A program made the translations under genes and the position numbers. Of a stretch of 64,000 nucleotides of DNA, positions 36,905 through 48,182 are shown in pieces. The stretch lies in NCBI GenBank assembly GCA_030418545.1, contig QAIB01000003.1:372001-436000 (forward strand), given 5' to 3'. Under the pieces are notes generated by a model, which was not told where the DNA came from, searched no databases, and was given only the letters and a program-made list of their open reading frames with translations. This DNA is from Xenophilus aerolatus (GTDB lineage: Bacteria; Pseudomonadota; Gammaproteobacteria; Burkholderiales; Burkholderiaceae_C). Position 1 is the stretch's first letter; each line of letters opens with the position of its first letter.

Positions 36905-39670
36905 TCAGCGCAGTTGGGCGAGCAGTTGTTCGGCCTGGTGGCGCATCTCGCCGGAGCTTTCGCTCGCCACTTCCTCGACCAGCGAGCGGGCGCCTTCGGC
37001 ATCGCCCAGGGCCTGCAGCTCGCGGGCCAGCGACAGCTTGATCGCCTGCGGGCTGTCGCCGCCGGCGTCGTCCAGTTCGGCGGCACGCGTCGGCTCGAGC
37101 GCGCCAGGGCGCGTGTCGCCGGTGCCCGAGCGCAGCGAGGACAGCGTGCTCATGTCGAACTCGATGAAGCCCGAGTCCCCGGGCAGCCCGGCGCGCAGCG
37201 TGGCGGGCTGGGTGTGCTCGTCGTCGTTGAGCGCGCCGTTGCGCGGCAGCGCATCGAGTTCGGCGGGCGCCGTGTCGAAGTCGTTGTCCAGCTCGGGCAT
37301 CGCGCCGCGCGACAGCGGGGCACGCGCAGGCGGCTCGTACATCGACGCGGCCGGCGCTGCCTTGGGGGCAGCCGACACGCCCCCCAGCGGGGCCCGGGCC
37401 GTGGGCTCGTAGCTGGCGCTGGGCGCTGGCGAGGAGATCGGCGCGGGCGCCGTGTCGGGCAGCGGTGCCACGTCGGAGGGCTTGGCCAGGTCCAGGTCGA
37501 AATCCAGCGGGGCGACGGACGGGACGAAGGGCGGCGGCGGTTCGGCCGGAGGTGGCGGCGCCGTGGCGGCGATGGCGGCTGCCGTGGCGGCGGTGCCGGC
37601 CAGCCCGGCCAGCGGCAGGGTCTTCTCGTTGTCGGCGAGCGCTGCGCTGCCTTGGTACAGCGGGTTCCCCGGATCGAGTTCGCGGCCCATGTCGATCACG
37701 CGACCCCAGTCGGCACCGCTGCCGCCGGTGAGCTTGTGCACGTCGTTGGCCAGGGCTTCGAAGGCGCGCAGGTCGCGGCGCTTGGCGTGGATCTCGAGCA
37801 GCTTGAGGTGGATCGCCGTGCGCTCGGGCGTGGTGCGCAGGGCTTCACGCAGGATTTCCTCGGCCTGCAGGTCGCGGCCGTAGGCCAGGTACACGTCGGC
37901 TTCGGCGACCGGGTCGACGTCGCCGGCATCGAGCTGGCTGGGCGAATAGGACAGCGACGACGCCATGGAACTGCTGCGGCCCTTGGTGTCGACCGATTCG
38001 CCGCCGGTGGCGCCGAAGAAGGAGTCCTTGGGCAGGCGGCTTTCGGGGAACACGCTGTCGGCTGCATCCTGCTTCTTGCGACCCAGCACGCGGTAGAGCA
38101 GGAAGCCGATGAGCAGCAGGATCAGTGCGCCGCCGGCCAGCAGGATGGGGTTCTCCATCAACTGGTCAAAGAGGCTCGGCTCGGGCGGTGGAGGAGGGGC
38201 TGCGACCTTGGGCTTGGGAGCGGGTGCAGCAGCAGGAGCGGGCGCGGCCGCTGCAGGCGCCGTTGCTGCAGCAGGCGCCGCTGGTGCGCTTGCGGCCGGC
38301 GTTGCCGGGCTCGCGGCAGGTGAGGCGGCCGGTGCGGTGGTGGCCGTGCCCGCGCTTGGCGCCGGGGACGCCGGTGCCGCGGCGGTCGGGCCAGCCGCAT
38401 TGGCCGGGGCAGTCACTGGTGCGCCAGCGGCGGCTGGAGCGGCCGCCGCTGCCGGCGCAGCAGGTGCCGCACTGGCGGCCGGGGCGGCGCCTGCGCCGGC
38501 GCCGGCGTTCTGGAGCTTGTTGAGTTCGTTGATGTTGCGCGATAGCTCGGCCACGCGCGTGCTCGATTCCTGCGCCTGGCGCGTCTGCGCCAGCTTGTCC
38601 TCGGCGGCGCGGGCGGCGCTGCCCTGCGAGACCGTGAGCTTGTCCGGCGCGGCGGCGTTCGCGTTGCGGTCCTCGACGTTGGCCTGCAGTCGGCCCGAAG
38701 CCTGTCGGTCGGCGCTGGCGACGCGCGAAGTGGGTGCGTTCTCGGCCAGGCGCCGGCGGTAGTCGCCGAAATCGCGGCTCTGGGCCACGACGGTGCGACG
38801 GGCTTCGTCCGGCGGCATCGCCGTGGCCGTCGCGGCGCTCGGCACCTGCAGCACCGCGCCGGCCTTGATGCGGTTCACGTTGCCGTTGATGAAGGCATCG
38901 GGATTGGCGCGCAGCAGCGCCACCAGCATCTGGTCGAGCGAGACGTCGGCCGGCTTCAGGCTGGCCGCCAGGCGTCCGGCGGTGTCGCCGGCGCGCACGG
39001 TCACCTGCTGGTCGCCGCCGCCTTCGGCACGCACGCGGCTTTCTGCCGGCAGGGGCGCGGCCGCGGGCGCGGCCGGGCGCTGGCGCCGCGGGGCGGCGGC
39101 CCCGGCATCGCCGGAGGGTGCGATGGCCACGCGCGGTGCGGGCGCCGGCGCCGACATCTGGGGTGCGACCGGAGTGATCGGCACCGCGGCGCTGGGCTGC
39201 CGGCTGCTGGGCGGGTCGAGCAGGACGGTGTAGTCACGGACGATCCGCCCGCTGGACCAGTTGGCTTCGAGCAGGATGTCGACGAAGGGTTCGTTCATCG
39301 GCCGCGAACCGGTCAGGCGGACCACGTAGCGGCCGTCGGCGCGACGTTGCAGGGCCGCACGGACGTTCGACAGGGCGTCGTTGTAGGCGACACCGGCCGC
39401 CTGGAAGGCCTCCCGCGAGGCCATGCCGACCTTCAGGCCGTCGGCCTCGGCCGCGCTGATCTCGGTGACATCGATCTCGGCCCGCAGCGGTTCGCCCAGG
39501 GCGGACTGGACGTTCAAGCGCCCCAGCGCAAGGGCGTGGGCATTGCCGCTGACCGCACCAATGGCCAAGGCCACAGCCATGCCGAGCAGGGACAACTGGC
39601 TGCGGCTGGCGAGGGCCGGGTTCGAGCGATCGGAGGGGGCGCCGGTCGCGGGCAGCGAAGGTCTGGTCAT
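36905..39670 (-). CDS. fimV: FimV/HubP-family polar landmark protein
   Basis: Large inner-membrane peptidoglycan-binding protein that organises type IV pili, chemotaxis or other machinery at cell poles. It has about 921 residues: a signal-like segment (LSLLGMAVALAIGAVSGNAHA), the FimV N-terminal domain (LALGRLNVQSALGEPLRAEIDV), a LysM-like domain (VTVRAGDTAGRLAASLKPADVSLDQMLVALLRANPDAFINGNVNRIKAGAVLQVP), long Ala/Pro-rich linkers, one transmembrane helix (ILLAGGALILLLIGFLLYRVL), and an acidic cytoplasmic part ending in the FimV TPR-like motif (IKLSLARELQALGDAEGARSLVEEV). The start at 39670 (MTRPSLPATG) was chosen over an upstream GTG. Followed by a terminator. Confidence 0.92.
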   Translation of the reverse strand: MTRPSLPATGAPSDRSNPALASRSQLSLLGMAVALAIGAVSGNAHALALGRLNVQSALGEPLRAEIDVTEISAAEADGLKVGMASREAFQAAGVAYNDALSNVRAALQRRADGRYVVRLTGSRPMNEPFVDILLEANWSSGRIVRDYTVLLDPPSSRQPSAAVPITPVAPQMSAPAPAPRVAIAPSGDAGAAAPRRQRPAAPAAAPLPAESRVRAEGGGDQQVTVRAGDTAGRLAASLKPADVSLDQMLVALLRANPDAFINGNVNRIKAGAVLQVPSAATATAMPPDEARRTVVAQSRDFGDYRRRLAENAPTSRVASADRQASGRLQANVEDRNANAAAPDKLTVSQGSAARAAEDKLAQTRQAQESSTRVAELSRNINELNKLQNAGAGAGAAPAASAAPAAPAAAAAPAAAGAPVTAPANAAGPTAAAPASPAPSAGTATTAPAASPAASPATPAASAPAAPAAATAPAAAAPAPAAAPAPKPKVAAPPPPPEPSLFDQLMENPILLAGGALILLLIGFLLYRVLGRKKQDAADSVFPESRLPKDSFFGATGGESVDTKGRSSSMASSLSYSPSQLDAGDVDPVAEADVYLAYGRDLQAEEILREALRTTPERTAIHLKLLEIHAKRRDLRAFEALANDVHKLTGGSGADWGRVIDMGRELDPGNPLYQGSAALADNEKTLPLAGLAGTAATAAAIAATAPPPPAEPPPPFVPSVAPLDFDLDLAKPSDVAPLPDTAPAPISSPAPSASYEPTARAPLGGVSAAPKAAPAASMYEPPARAPLSRGAMPELDNDFDTAPAELDALPRNGALNDDEHTQPATLRAGLPGDSGFIEFDMSTLSSLRSGTGDTRPGALEPTRAAELDDAGGDSPQAIKLSLARELQALGDAEGARSLVEEVASESSGEMRHQAEQLLAQLR

Positions 39671-39835
39671 GCTGAACGGGGCGGGACGCCCAAAAATGTA
39701 AGAGGACGTTAACATCATCCCGCCCGGACTGACAAGGCAACGGAAGTGTTCCACCAGTGCGCGCCAACTTCGGCACACGCGTCTCGTTGCGCCTGTGCAA
39801 CGTCGGGGCGACCGGGCGCCCCGCGCACCCCCCGG

Positions 39836-40978
39836 TCAGGCTTCCAGGAGGATCCGCAGCATCCGGCGCAGCGGCTCGGCTGCGCCCCACAGCAGCTGGT
39901 CGCCGATGGTGAAGGCGCCGAGGTACTCAGGCCCCATGGCGAGCTTGCGGATCCGCCCGACCGGGATCGACATCGTGCCGGTCACGGCGACGGGCGTCAG
40001 GTCCTTGACGGTCGCCTCGCGCGTGTTGGGCACGACCTTCACCCAGTCGTTGTCGGCGGCGATCATGGCCTCGATGTCGGCGACCGGCACATCCTTCTTG
40101 AGCTTGAAGGTCAGCGCCTGGCTGTGGCAGCGCATGGCACCGATGCGCACGCAGAAGCCGTCGACCGGCGTCGCGGCCGTGCCGAACCCGGCGCCCTGGC
40201 CGAGGATCTTGTTGGTCTCGGCCCCGCCCTTCCACTCTTCCTTGGACATGCCGTCGCCCAGGTCCTTGTCGATCCAGGGGATCAGCGACCCGCCCAGCGG
40301 CGCGCCGAAGTTGGCCGTTTCGGCGGCGCTCAGCGTCTGCTGCTTGTGCAGCACCTTGCGGTCGATCTCGAGGATCGCGCTCTTGGGGTCGTCCAGCAGT
40401 GCCTTGACCTCGGCATTGAGGGTGCCGAACTGGGTCAGCAACTCGCGCATGTGCTGCGCGCCGCCACCCGAGGCCGCCTGGTAGGTCATGCTGGTCATCC
40501 ACTCGACCAGGCCGGCCTTGTAGAGCGCGCCCACGCCCATCAGCATGCAGCTGACGGTGCAGTTGCCGCCGATCCAGTTCTTGCCGCCCTTGGCCAGCGC
40601 GTTCTGGATGACCGGCAGGTTGACGGGGTCGAGGACGATGATGGCGTCGTCCTGCATGCGCAGGGTCGAGGCGGCGTCGATCCAGTGGCCGTTCCAGCCC
40701 GCGGCGCGCAGCTTGGGAAAGACCTCGCTCGTGTAGTCGCCGCCCTGGCAGGTGATGACGATGTCGCACTTCTTCAGCGCGGCGATGTCGTGGGCATCCT
40801 GCAGCGTGGACTCGTTCTTCGCCACCGCCGGGGCCTTGCCGCCGGCGTTGGAAGTGGAGAAGAAGACCGGCTCGATGAGCGCAAAGTCGTTTTCGGCCTG
40901 CATGCGGTCCATCAGGACCGAGCCGACCATGCCGCGCCAGCCCACGAGGCCGACCAGGGGTTGTTGTGCGTTCGCCAT
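39836..40978 (-). CDS. asd: Aspartate-semialdehyde dehydrogenase
   Basis: Reduces aspartyl phosphate to the semialdehyde shared by lysine, diaminopimelate, threonine and methionine synthesis. The 380-residue enzyme has the NADP motif [12 protein letters not shown], the catalytic Cys in [12 protein letters not shown] and the His in [12 protein letters not shown]. Length fits the gammaproteobacterial-type Asd. It is placed between leuB and fimV. The 94-bp gap upstream to leuB contains no clear terminator. Confidence 0.96.
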   Translation of the reverse strand: MANAQQPLVGLVGWRGMVGSVLMDRMQAENDFALIEPVFFSTSNAGGKAPAVAKNESTLQDAHDIAALKKCDIVITCQGGDYTSEVFPKLRAAGWNGHWIDAASTLRMQDDAIIVLDPVNLPVIQNALAKGGKNWIGGNCTVSCMLMGVGALYKAGLVEWMTSMTYQAASGGGAQHMRELLTQFGTLNAEVKALLDDPKSAILEIDRKVLHKQQTLSAAETANFGAPLGGSLIPWIDKDLGDGMSKEEWKGGAETNKILGQGAGFGTAATPVDGFCVRIGAMRCHSQALTFKLKKDVPVADIEAMIAADNDWVKVVPNTREATVKDLTPVAVTGTMSIPVGRIRKLAMGPEYLGAFTIGDQLLWGAAEPLRRMLRILLEA

Positions 40979-41072
40979 TTCAGTAGTGCCCTTCGAAGAA
41001 AAAACCAGGAAATTCAGTTTTCTTGCGCCCGGCTCGTCGAGCCGGGGGAGGGCGTGACGAAGCGGGCTGCGG

Positions 41073-42161
41073 TTAGCCGGTAATCGTCTTTTTGGTGATG
41101 GCGGCCACGACGGCGTCGCCCATCTCGCGCGTGCCGACCTTGGTGGTGCCCTCGGACCAGATGTCCGCCGTGCGCAGCCCCGACGCGAGCACCGACTTGA
41201 CCGCCGACTCGATACGGTCGGCAGCTTCGGCTTGGTCGAGGGAGAAACGGAGCATCATGGCAGCAGACAGGATTGTAGCCAGAGGATTGGCAACCCCTTG
41301 CCCTGCAATGTCGGGTGCACTGCCGTGGCTGGGCTCGTACAGGCCCTGTTTGTTGCTGTTGAGCGACGCCGAGGGGAGCATGCCGATCGAGCCGGTGAGC
41401 ATCGCGGCTTCGTCCGAGAGGATGTCGCCGAACATGTTGCCGGTCACGACCACGTCGAACTTCTTCGGTGCCTTCACCAGCTGCATGGCCGCGTTGTCGA
41501 CGTACATGTGGTCGAGCTCGACGTCCGGGTAGTCCTTGTGGACCTCGGTGACCACGTCCTTCCAGAACTGGAAGGTCTCCAGCACGTTGGCCTTGTCGAC
41601 GCTGGTCACGCGCTTGCTGCGCTTGCGGGCGGCCTCGAAGGCGACGCGCGCGATGCGTTCGATTTCGGGCTTCGAATAGCGCATCGTGTCGAAGGCTTCC
41701 TCGGCGCCCGGAAAGTGCCCGTCGGTGGCGACGCGCTTGCCCCGCGGCTGGCCGAAATAGATGTCGCCGGTCAGCTCGCGAATGATCAGGATGTCCAGGC
41801 CCGCGATCAGCTCGGGCTTCAGGCTCGACGCGCCCACCAGCTGCTCGTAGCAGATGGCCGGCCGGAAGTTGGCGAACAGGCCCAGGTTCTTGCGCAGGCC
41901 CAGGATGGCCTGCTCGGGGCGCAGCGGGCGGTCCAGCTTGTCGTACTTCCAGTCGCCCACGGCGCCGAAGAGCACCGCGTCGGCTTCCTTGGCGAGCTTG
42001 AGCGTCGAATCGGGCAGCGGGTGGCCGTGCGCCTCGTAGGCGGCGCCGCCGACCAGTGCCGTTTCCATCTCGAACTTCAGGTCGAGCACGTCGAGCACGC
42101 GCACGGCCTCCGCGACGATTTCGGTGCCGATGCCATCTCCGGGCAGGACTGCGATTTTCAT
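41073..42161 (-). CDS. leuB: 3-isopropylmalate dehydrogenase
   Basis: Oxidative decarboxylation in leucine synthesis. The 362-residue enzyme has [20 protein letters not shown], the substrate residues in [24 protein letters not shown], the catalytic Tyr in [16 protein letters not shown], and [16 protein letters not shown]. The ATG at 42161 was preferred to a TTG six bases upstream. It follows leuD after a 144-bp gap filled largely by an inverted-repeat element, unusual for a leuCDB operon, where gaps are normally short. Confidence 0.96.
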   Translation of the reverse strand: MKIAVLPGDGIGTEIVAEAVRVLDVLDLKFEMETALVGGAAYEAHGHPLPDSTLKLAKEADAVLFGAVGDWKYDKLDRPLRPEQAILGLRKNLGLFANFRPAICYEQLVGASSLKPELIAGLDILIIRELTGDIYFGQPRGKRVATDGHFPGAEEAFDTMRYSKPEIERIARVAFEAARKRSKRVTSVDKANVLETFQFWKDVVTEVHKDYPDVELDHMYVDNAAMQLVKAPKKFDVVVTGNMFGDILSDEAAMLTGSIGMLPSASLNSNKQGLYEPSHGSAPDIAGQGVANPLATILSAAMMLRFSLDQAEAADRIESAVKSVLASGLRTADIWSEGTTKVGTREMGDAVVAAITKKTITG

Positions 42162-42205
42162 GGTCAATGATTGGTTGGTTCAGACGTTTGGAATGCGGAC
42201 ATCCA

Positions 42206-42288
42206 TACGCGAAGGGCGCAAAGGCTTCACGAAGGGCGCGAAAGAATCAAAGAATAGTGCGAAGTCTCTTTCGCGTCCTTCGCGTACG
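42206..42288. repeat. CGCGAAGG-type inverted repeat, copy 1 (leuD–leuB gap)
   Basis: Left arm (from TACGCGAAGGGCGCAAAGG, followed by a second CACGAAGGGCGCGAAAG) and right arm (CTTTCGCGTCCTTCGCGTAC) are imperfect inverted repeats around an AT-richer centre. The same pattern recurs at 42981–43078. Confidence 0.65.
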
Positions 42289-42305
42289 AAGCCCGTTCTG
42301 GAAGT

Positions 42306-42956
42306 TCAGCCGACGAGCTGGTGCGCCAGCCAGGGCTTGGCCGCGAGGCGCTCCGCCTCGAAGGCCTTGATCTTGTCCTTGTGGCGCAGCGTGAGCCCGA
42401 TGTCGTCCAGGCCGTTGACGAGGCAGTACTTGCGGAAAGGCTGCACGTCGAAGGCGATCTCCACGCCGTCGGGCTTGACGATCACCTGGCGCTCCAGATC
42501 GATGGTGAGCTGGTAGCCCGGGAAGGCGTACACCTCGTCGAAGAGCTGGGCCACGGTCGCTTCGGGCAGCACGATCGGCAGCAGGCCGTTCTTGAAGCTG
42601 TTGTTGAAGAAGATGTCGGCGTAGCTCGGCGCGATGATCGCGCGGAAGCCGAACTGGTCGAGCGCCCAGGGCGCGTGTTCGCGGCTGGAGCCGCAGCCGA
42701 AATTCTTGCGCGCCAGCAGCACCGACGCGCCTTGGTAGCGCGGCTGGTTCAGCACGAAGTCCGGGTTCGGCTTGCGGCTGGCCGGGTCCATGCCCGGCTC
42801 GCCGTGGTCGAGGTAGCGCCACTCGTCGAACAGGTTCGGGCCGAAGCCCGTCTTCTTGATCGACTTGAGGAACTGCTTGGGAATGATCGCGTCGGTGTCG
42901 ACGTTCTCGCGGTCCATGGGGGCGACGAGGCCCTGGTGCACGGTGAATTTCTGCAT
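42306..42956 (-). CDS. leuD: 3-isopropylmalate dehydratase small subunit
   Basis: Small subunit that, with LeuC, isomerises 2- to 3-isopropylmalate. The 216-residue protein begins [30 protein letters not shown] and contains the swivelling-domain motifs [20 protein letters not shown] and [26 protein letters not shown]. The start at 42956 gives the normal length. It is flanked on both sides by repeat-filled gaps separating it from leuC and leuB. Confidence 0.97.
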   Translation of the reverse strand: MQKFTVHQGLVAPMDRENVDTDAIIPKQFLKSIKKTGFGPNLFDEWRYLDHGEPGMDPASRKPNPDFVLNQPRYQGASVLLARKNFGCGSSREHAPWALDQFGFRAIIAPSYADIFFNNSFKNGLLPIVLPEATVAQLFDEVYAFPGYQLTIDLERQVIVKPDGVEIAFDVQPFRKYCLVNGLDDIGLTLRHKDKIKAFEAERLAAKPWLAHQLVG

Positions 42957-42980
42957 GTGAGACTCCAAAAAGGCGGACTG

Positions 42981-43078
42981 CCGTACGCGAAGGTTTCGCG
43001 AAAGACGCAAAGGAAATCCAAGATTTCTACGGGCTGTTCTTTTTCGACTTTCGCGTGTCTTCGCGTCCTTCGCGGATA
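42981..43078. repeat. CGCGAAGG-type inverted repeat, copy 2 (leuC–leuD gap)
   Basis: Left arm CGTACGCGAAGGTTTCGCG plus AAAGACGCAAAGG, right arm CTTTCGCGTGTCTTCGCG plus TCCTTCGCGGA. It shares both arms with the element at 42206–42288, so the two neighbouring gaps hold related insertions. Confidence 0.65.
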
Positions 43079-43095
43079 GATGCCCGTGTCGGTTT

Positions 43096-44517
43096 TCAGG
43101 CGAACTTGCGCACGTCCACGAAGTGGCCGTGCACCGCGGCGGCGGCCGCCATGGCGGGGCTCACGAGGTGGGTGCGGCCGCCGGCGCCCTGGCGACCTTC
43201 GAAGTTGCGGTTGCTGGTCGAGGCGCAGCGCTCGCCGGGTTCGAGGCGGTCGGCGTTCATGGCCAGGCACATCGAGCAGCCGGGTTCGCGCCACTCGAAG
43301 CCCGCGGCCTTGAAGATCTCGTGCAGGCCCTCGCGCTCGGCCTGCTCCTTCACCACGCCCGAGCCGGGCACCACCATCGCGAGCTTCACGTTCTTCGCCA
43401 CCTTCTGGCCCAGCTTCTTCACCACGGCCGCGGCTTCGCGCATGTCCTCGATGCGGCTGTTGGTGCAGCTACCGATGAACACCTTGTCGATGAAGATGTC
43501 GTCCATCGCCTTGTTGGGCTCGAGGCCCATGTAGGTCAGCGCGCGCTCGATGGCGCCGCGCTTGTTGGCGTCCTTCTCCTTGTCCGGGTCGGGCACGCGG
43601 CCGTCGACGGGCAGCACCATCTCGGGCGAGGTGCCCCAGGTCACCTGCGGCTTGATCTGCGTGGCGTCGAGCTCGACCACGGTGTCGAAGTGCGCGCCGG
43701 CGTCGGAGTGCAGCGTCTTCCAGTAGCTCACGGCCTGGTCCCACTCCACGCCCGACGGCGCGAGGGGCCGGCCCTTCACGTAGTCGATGGTCTTCTGGTC
43801 CACGGCCACCAGGCCCGCACGCGCGCCGGCCTCGATCGCCATGTTGCACACGGTCATGCGGCCCTCCATGGACAGGTCGCGAATGGCCGAGCCGGCGAAC
43901 TCGATGGTGTAGCCCGTGCCGCCGGCGGTGCCGATCCTGCCGATGATGGCCAGCACGATGTCCTTGGCCGTGCAGCCCAGGGGCAGCTTGCCCTCGACCT
44001 TGACCAGCATGTTCTTCGCCTTCTTGGCCAGCAGCGTCTGCGTGGCCATCACGTGCTCGACCTCGCTGGTGCCGATGCCGTGCGCCAGCGCGCCGAAGGC
44101 GCCGTGCGTGGAGGTGTGGCTGTCGCCGCACACCACCGTCATGCCCGGCAGCGTGGCGCCCGACTCGGGGCCGATCACGTGCACGATGCCCTGGCGCTTG
44201 CTGAGAAAGGGGAAGAAGGCGGCCGAGCCGAACTCGGCGATGTTGTGGTCCAGCGTCGTCACCTGCTCCTTGCTGATCGGGTCCTCGATGCCGTCGTAGC
44301 CGCGCTCCCAGCCGGTGGTGGGCGTGTTGTGATCGGCGGTGGCCACCACCGAGCTGATGCGCCACAGCTTGCGGCCGGCCACGCGCAGGCCCTCGAAGGC
44401 CTGCGGGCTGGTCACCTCGTGCACCAGGTGGCGGTCGATGTAGAGCACCGCGGTGCCGTCTTCCTCGGTATGGACGACGTGTTCGTCCCAGATCTTGTCG
44501 TAGAGCGTGCGTGCCAT
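43096..44517 (-). CDS. leuC: 3-isopropylmalate dehydratase large subunit
   Basis: Large subunit carrying the [4Fe-4S] cluster. The 473-residue aconitase-fold protein has [15 protein letters not shown] at the start. Cluster cysteines lie in [15 protein letters not shown] and [12 protein letters not shown], and [17 protein letters not shown] carries active-site residues. The start at 44517 matches the conserved N-terminus. A LysR-type gene lies 53 bp upstream on the same strand and may regulate it. Confidence 0.97.
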   Translation of the reverse strand: MARTLYDKIWDEHVVHTEEDGTAVLYIDRHLVHEVTSPQAFEGLRVAGRKLWRISSVVATADHNTPTTGWERGYDGIEDPISKEQVTTLDHNIAEFGSAAFFPFLSKRQGIVHVIGPESGATLPGMTVVCGDSHTSTHGAFGALAHGIGTSEVEHVMATQTLLAKKAKNMLVKVEGKLPLGCTAKDIVLAIIGRIGTAGGTGYTIEFAGSAIRDLSMEGRMTVCNMAIEAGARAGLVAVDQKTIDYVKGRPLAPSGVEWDQAVSYWKTLHSDAGAHFDTVVELDATQIKPQVTWGTSPEMVLPVDGRVPDPDKEKDANKRGAIERALTYMGLEPNKAMDDIFIDKVFIGSCTNSRIEDMREAAAVVKKLGQKVAKNVKLAMVVPGSGVVKEQAEREGLHEIFKAAGFEWREPGCSMCLAMNADRLEPGERCASTSNRNFEGRQGAGGRTHLVSPAMAAAAAVHGHFVDVRKFA

Positions 44518-44570
44518 GGTGGGGTCTCGTTTCTTTCGTGGGAAGCGTGGGGAAAAGGTGGGCGCCGCGC

Positions 44571-45530
44571 TCAGGCGGCCAGCGCCTCGGTGGCGGCGGG
44601 TGCCTGCAGGTGCTGCACCAGGGTTCGGGCCGCCACCGGCAGGGTGGAGAAGTCGCGCGCGACGAGCCGGATCTCGCGCAGCGCCCAGGCGTCGTTCAGC
44701 GCGACGCTGACCAGCCGCCGCCCGATGCCGCCGCGCATGAGCTCGAAGGCGCGTTGCGGCATCACGCCGATGCCCAGGCCGTTGTCGATCATGCGGCACA
44801 TGGCGTCCAGGCCGGTCACGTGGATGCGCAGGCGCACGCTGCGCCCCGCGTCCAGCGCCGCCTGGTGCATGGCGACATAGATGGAGCTGTTGGTGTGCAG
44901 GCCGACGTGGTCGAAATCGAGCGCGTCGACGAAATCGATGGCACCGCCCGCCGCGAGCGGGTGGCCGGCCGGCACGATGAGTGCCAGGCGATCCTGGCGA
45001 TAGGGCTGCGTCTGCAGGTCGCCGGCACCGTCGGGCACGTGGCAGATGCCCAGGTCGGCCGCGCCTTCCTGCACCGCACGCACGACTTCGCTGGAGAGGT
45101 GCTCTTCCAGGTCGATCTTGATGGCGTCGTGCGCCTGCACGAAGGCGCCCAGGTCCTCGGGCAGGAACTGCACGATCGCCGAGATGTTCGCGTGCACGCG
45201 CACGTGCCCGCGCACGCCCTCGGCATATTCGCTGAGCTCGCCCTGCATCTTCTCCAGGCTGTAGAGCATCGAGCGGGCGTGGTGCAGCAGGCTCTCGCCG
45301 GCCGGCGTGAGGTCCACGCCGCGCGCGTGGCGATAAAGCAGGGTGATGCCGAGCGTGGCCTCCAGGTCCGACAGGCGCTTGCTGATCGCCGAGGCGGCGA
45401 TGAACTCCCGCTCGGCCGCACGGCCGATGCTGCCCAGCTCGCACACGGCCACGAACAGCTGCAGCGACGTCAGGTCGATGCGGCGCGCGAAGTTACGCTC
45501 GGACGGTGGGAGGACGGGGGAAGCTGGCAT
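44571..45530 (-). CDS. LysR family transcriptional regulator
   Basis: A 319-residue LysR regulator. The N-terminal winged helix-turn-helix ([48 protein letters not shown]) is followed by a periplasmic-binding-like effector domain ([41 protein letters not shown]). It is upstream of leuC on the same strand, not divergent as is usual for LysR/target pairs, so a role in leucine genes is possible but not shown. Its 5' side borders dispersed repeat copy J. Confidence 0.9.
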   Translation of the reverse strand: MPASPVLPPSERNFARRIDLTSLQLFVAVCELGSIGRAAEREFIAASAISKRLSDLEATLGITLLYRHARGVDLTPAGESLLHHARSMLYSLEKMQGELSEYAEGVRGHVRVHANISAIVQFLPEDLGAFVQAHDAIKIDLEEHLSSEVVRAVQEGAADLGICHVPDGAGDLQTQPYRQDRLALIVPAGHPLAAGGAIDFVDALDFDHVGLHTNSSIYVAMHQAALDAGRSVRLRIHVTGLDAMCRMIDNGLGIGVMPQRAFELMRGGIGRRLVSVALNDAWALREIRLVARDFSTLPVAARTLVQHLQAPAATEALAA

Positions 45531-45627
45531 CGTGGTTCGCGAAGGCGAGCCGGGATTTTCCTACCGTTTGACCGCGTCGGCCATCGCGTATCGCGAAGAG
45601 CGTGGTGCTGCCTGGGCAATGCCGAGG

Positions 45628-45682
45628 AAAATCGGCCGTCAGCGCCCGTCCTGCCTGCGCCTGCAGCTATCGAATCAATAGC
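45628..45682 (-). repeat. Dispersed repeat, copy J
   Basis: Core at 45666–45682 with perfect GCTAT/ATAGC arms, a GC-rich hairpin and an AAAATCGGCCGTCAGCGCCC end, all in minus orientation. It lies between the LysR gene and the gltA terminator. Confidence 0.75.
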
Positions 45683-45703
45683 ATTGCGCCGTGCATAGGC
45701 ATG

Positions 45704-45726
45704 AAAAAGGCCGCCCTCGGGCGGCC
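45704..45726 (-). terminator. Terminator after gltA
   Basis: Minus-strand stem GGCCGCCC / GGGCGGCC followed by TTTTT, about 50 bp beyond the gltA stop. It marks the end of the sdh–gltA operon. Confidence 0.85.
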
Positions 45727-45777
45727 GGGTGGCGTGGGAGGCGCGCCGCAGGCGGCGCACCCTCCATCGCGCGGCGA

Positions 45778-47088
<1,311 letters not shown>

Positions 47089-47112
47089 AGCGACTTTCTC
47101 TCGGAAGGTTGA

Positions 47113-47439
47113 TTAAGAAGACGAAGACGGAGACGCAGCGGAGGGCGAGTGCGCGCCCTCGGCGCGCATCAACCCGATCAACGCCACCACCTCGGCCCCG
47201 GCCCATGCGGGCTCGGGCTCCTTTCTTTGCAGCAGGAGGTCCAGGAGGTCGTTGTCCGACAGATCCATGAGCGTCTCCATCGCCTGGGCCTGACCGACGG
47301 TCAAGCGAGATTCGTGCCGCTCGAAGAAACGGGCGATGAAGAGGTCGTTTTCCAGCAGGCCCCGCCGGCAGCGCCATTTCAGCTTGCCGACCTCGCGCGG
47401 GTCGAGCAGCTCGAGGGTGGCGTCGTGCTCAGGGGGCAT
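47113..47439 (-). CDS. sdhE: FAD assembly factor SdhE
   Basis: Small protein that promotes covalent attachment of FAD to SdhA. The 108-residue protein has the family motif WRCRRGLLENDLFIARFFERH, where RGxxE is diagnostic, then a helical tail (LMDLSDNDLLDLLLQRKEP). The C-terminus carries an unusual Ser/Ala-rich extension (SPSAASPSSSS). It sits between sdhB and gltA, consistent with service to the succinate dehydrogenase encoded just upstream. Confidence 0.93.
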   Translation of the reverse strand: MPPEHDATLELLDPREVGKLKWRCRRGLLENDLFIARFFERHESRLTVGQAQAMETLMDLSDNDLLDLLLQRKEPEPAWAGAEVVALIGLMRAEGAHSPSAASPSSSS

Positions 47440-47464
47440 GCGTTTTCCTGGAAGGGCGTGGCCG

Positions 47465-48166
47465 TCAGACGGCGCGGCGCACCATCAATTCCTTGATCTT
47501 GCCGATCGCCTGCGTGGGGTTCAGGTGCTTGGGGCACACGTCCACGCAGTTCATGATGGTGTGGCAGCGGAACAGGCGGTACGGGTCCTCGAGGTTGTCC
47601 AGGCGGGCGCCGGTGGCTTCGTCGCGGCTGTCGGCGATGAAGCGGTAGGCCTGCAGCAGGCCGGCCGGGCCGACGAACTTGTCGGGGTTCCACCAGAAGC
47701 TGGGGCAGCTGGTGGAGCAGCTGGCGCACAGGATGCACTCGTACAGACCGTTGAGTTCCTCGCGTTCCTCGGGCGACTGCAGCCGCTCGCGCTCGGGCGG
47801 CGGCGTGTCGTTGATGAGGTACGGCTTGATCGAGTTGTACTGCTTGAAGAACTGCGTCATGTCCACGATCAGGTCGCGGATCACCGGCAGGCCGGGCAGC
47901 GGCTTGAGCACGATCGGGTCCTTGAGCGTGTTCATGTTGGTGAGGCACGCCAGGCCGTTCTTGCCGTTGATGTTCATCGCATCCGAACCGCACACGCCTT
48001 CGCGGCAGGAGCGGCGGAAGGAGATGGTCGGGTCCTGCGCCTTGAGCTTGACCAGCGCGTCCAGCAGCATGCGCTCGTGGCCGTCGAGTTCGATCTCGAC
48101 GGTCTGCATGTAGGGCTTGGCGTCCTTGTCCGGGTCGTAGCGGTAGATCTTGAATGTGCGCTTCAT
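47465..48166 (-). CDS. sdhB: Succinate dehydrogenase iron-sulfur subunit
   Basis: Passes electrons from SdhA flavin to quinone through three Fe–S clusters. The 233-residue protein shows the [2Fe-2S] motif SCREGVCGSDAMNINGKNGLAC, the [4Fe-4S] motif CILCASCSTSCPS, and CHTIMNCVDVCPKHLNP for the [4Fe-4S]/[3Fe-4S] clusters. It begins 16 bp after sdhA. Confidence 0.98.
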   Translation of the reverse strand: MKRTFKIYRYDPDKDAKPYMQTVEIELDGHERMLLDALVKLKAQDPTISFRRSCREGVCGSDAMNINGKNGLACLTNMNTLKDPIVLKPLPGLPVIRDLIVDMTQFFKQYNSIKPYLINDTPPPERERLQSPEEREELNGLYECILCASCSTSCPSFWWNPDKFVGPAGLLQAYRFIADSRDEATGARLDNLEDPYRLFRCHTIMNCVDVCPKHLNPTQAIGKIKELMVRRAV

Positions 48167-48182
48167 CGTGGTGGGACCTTGT

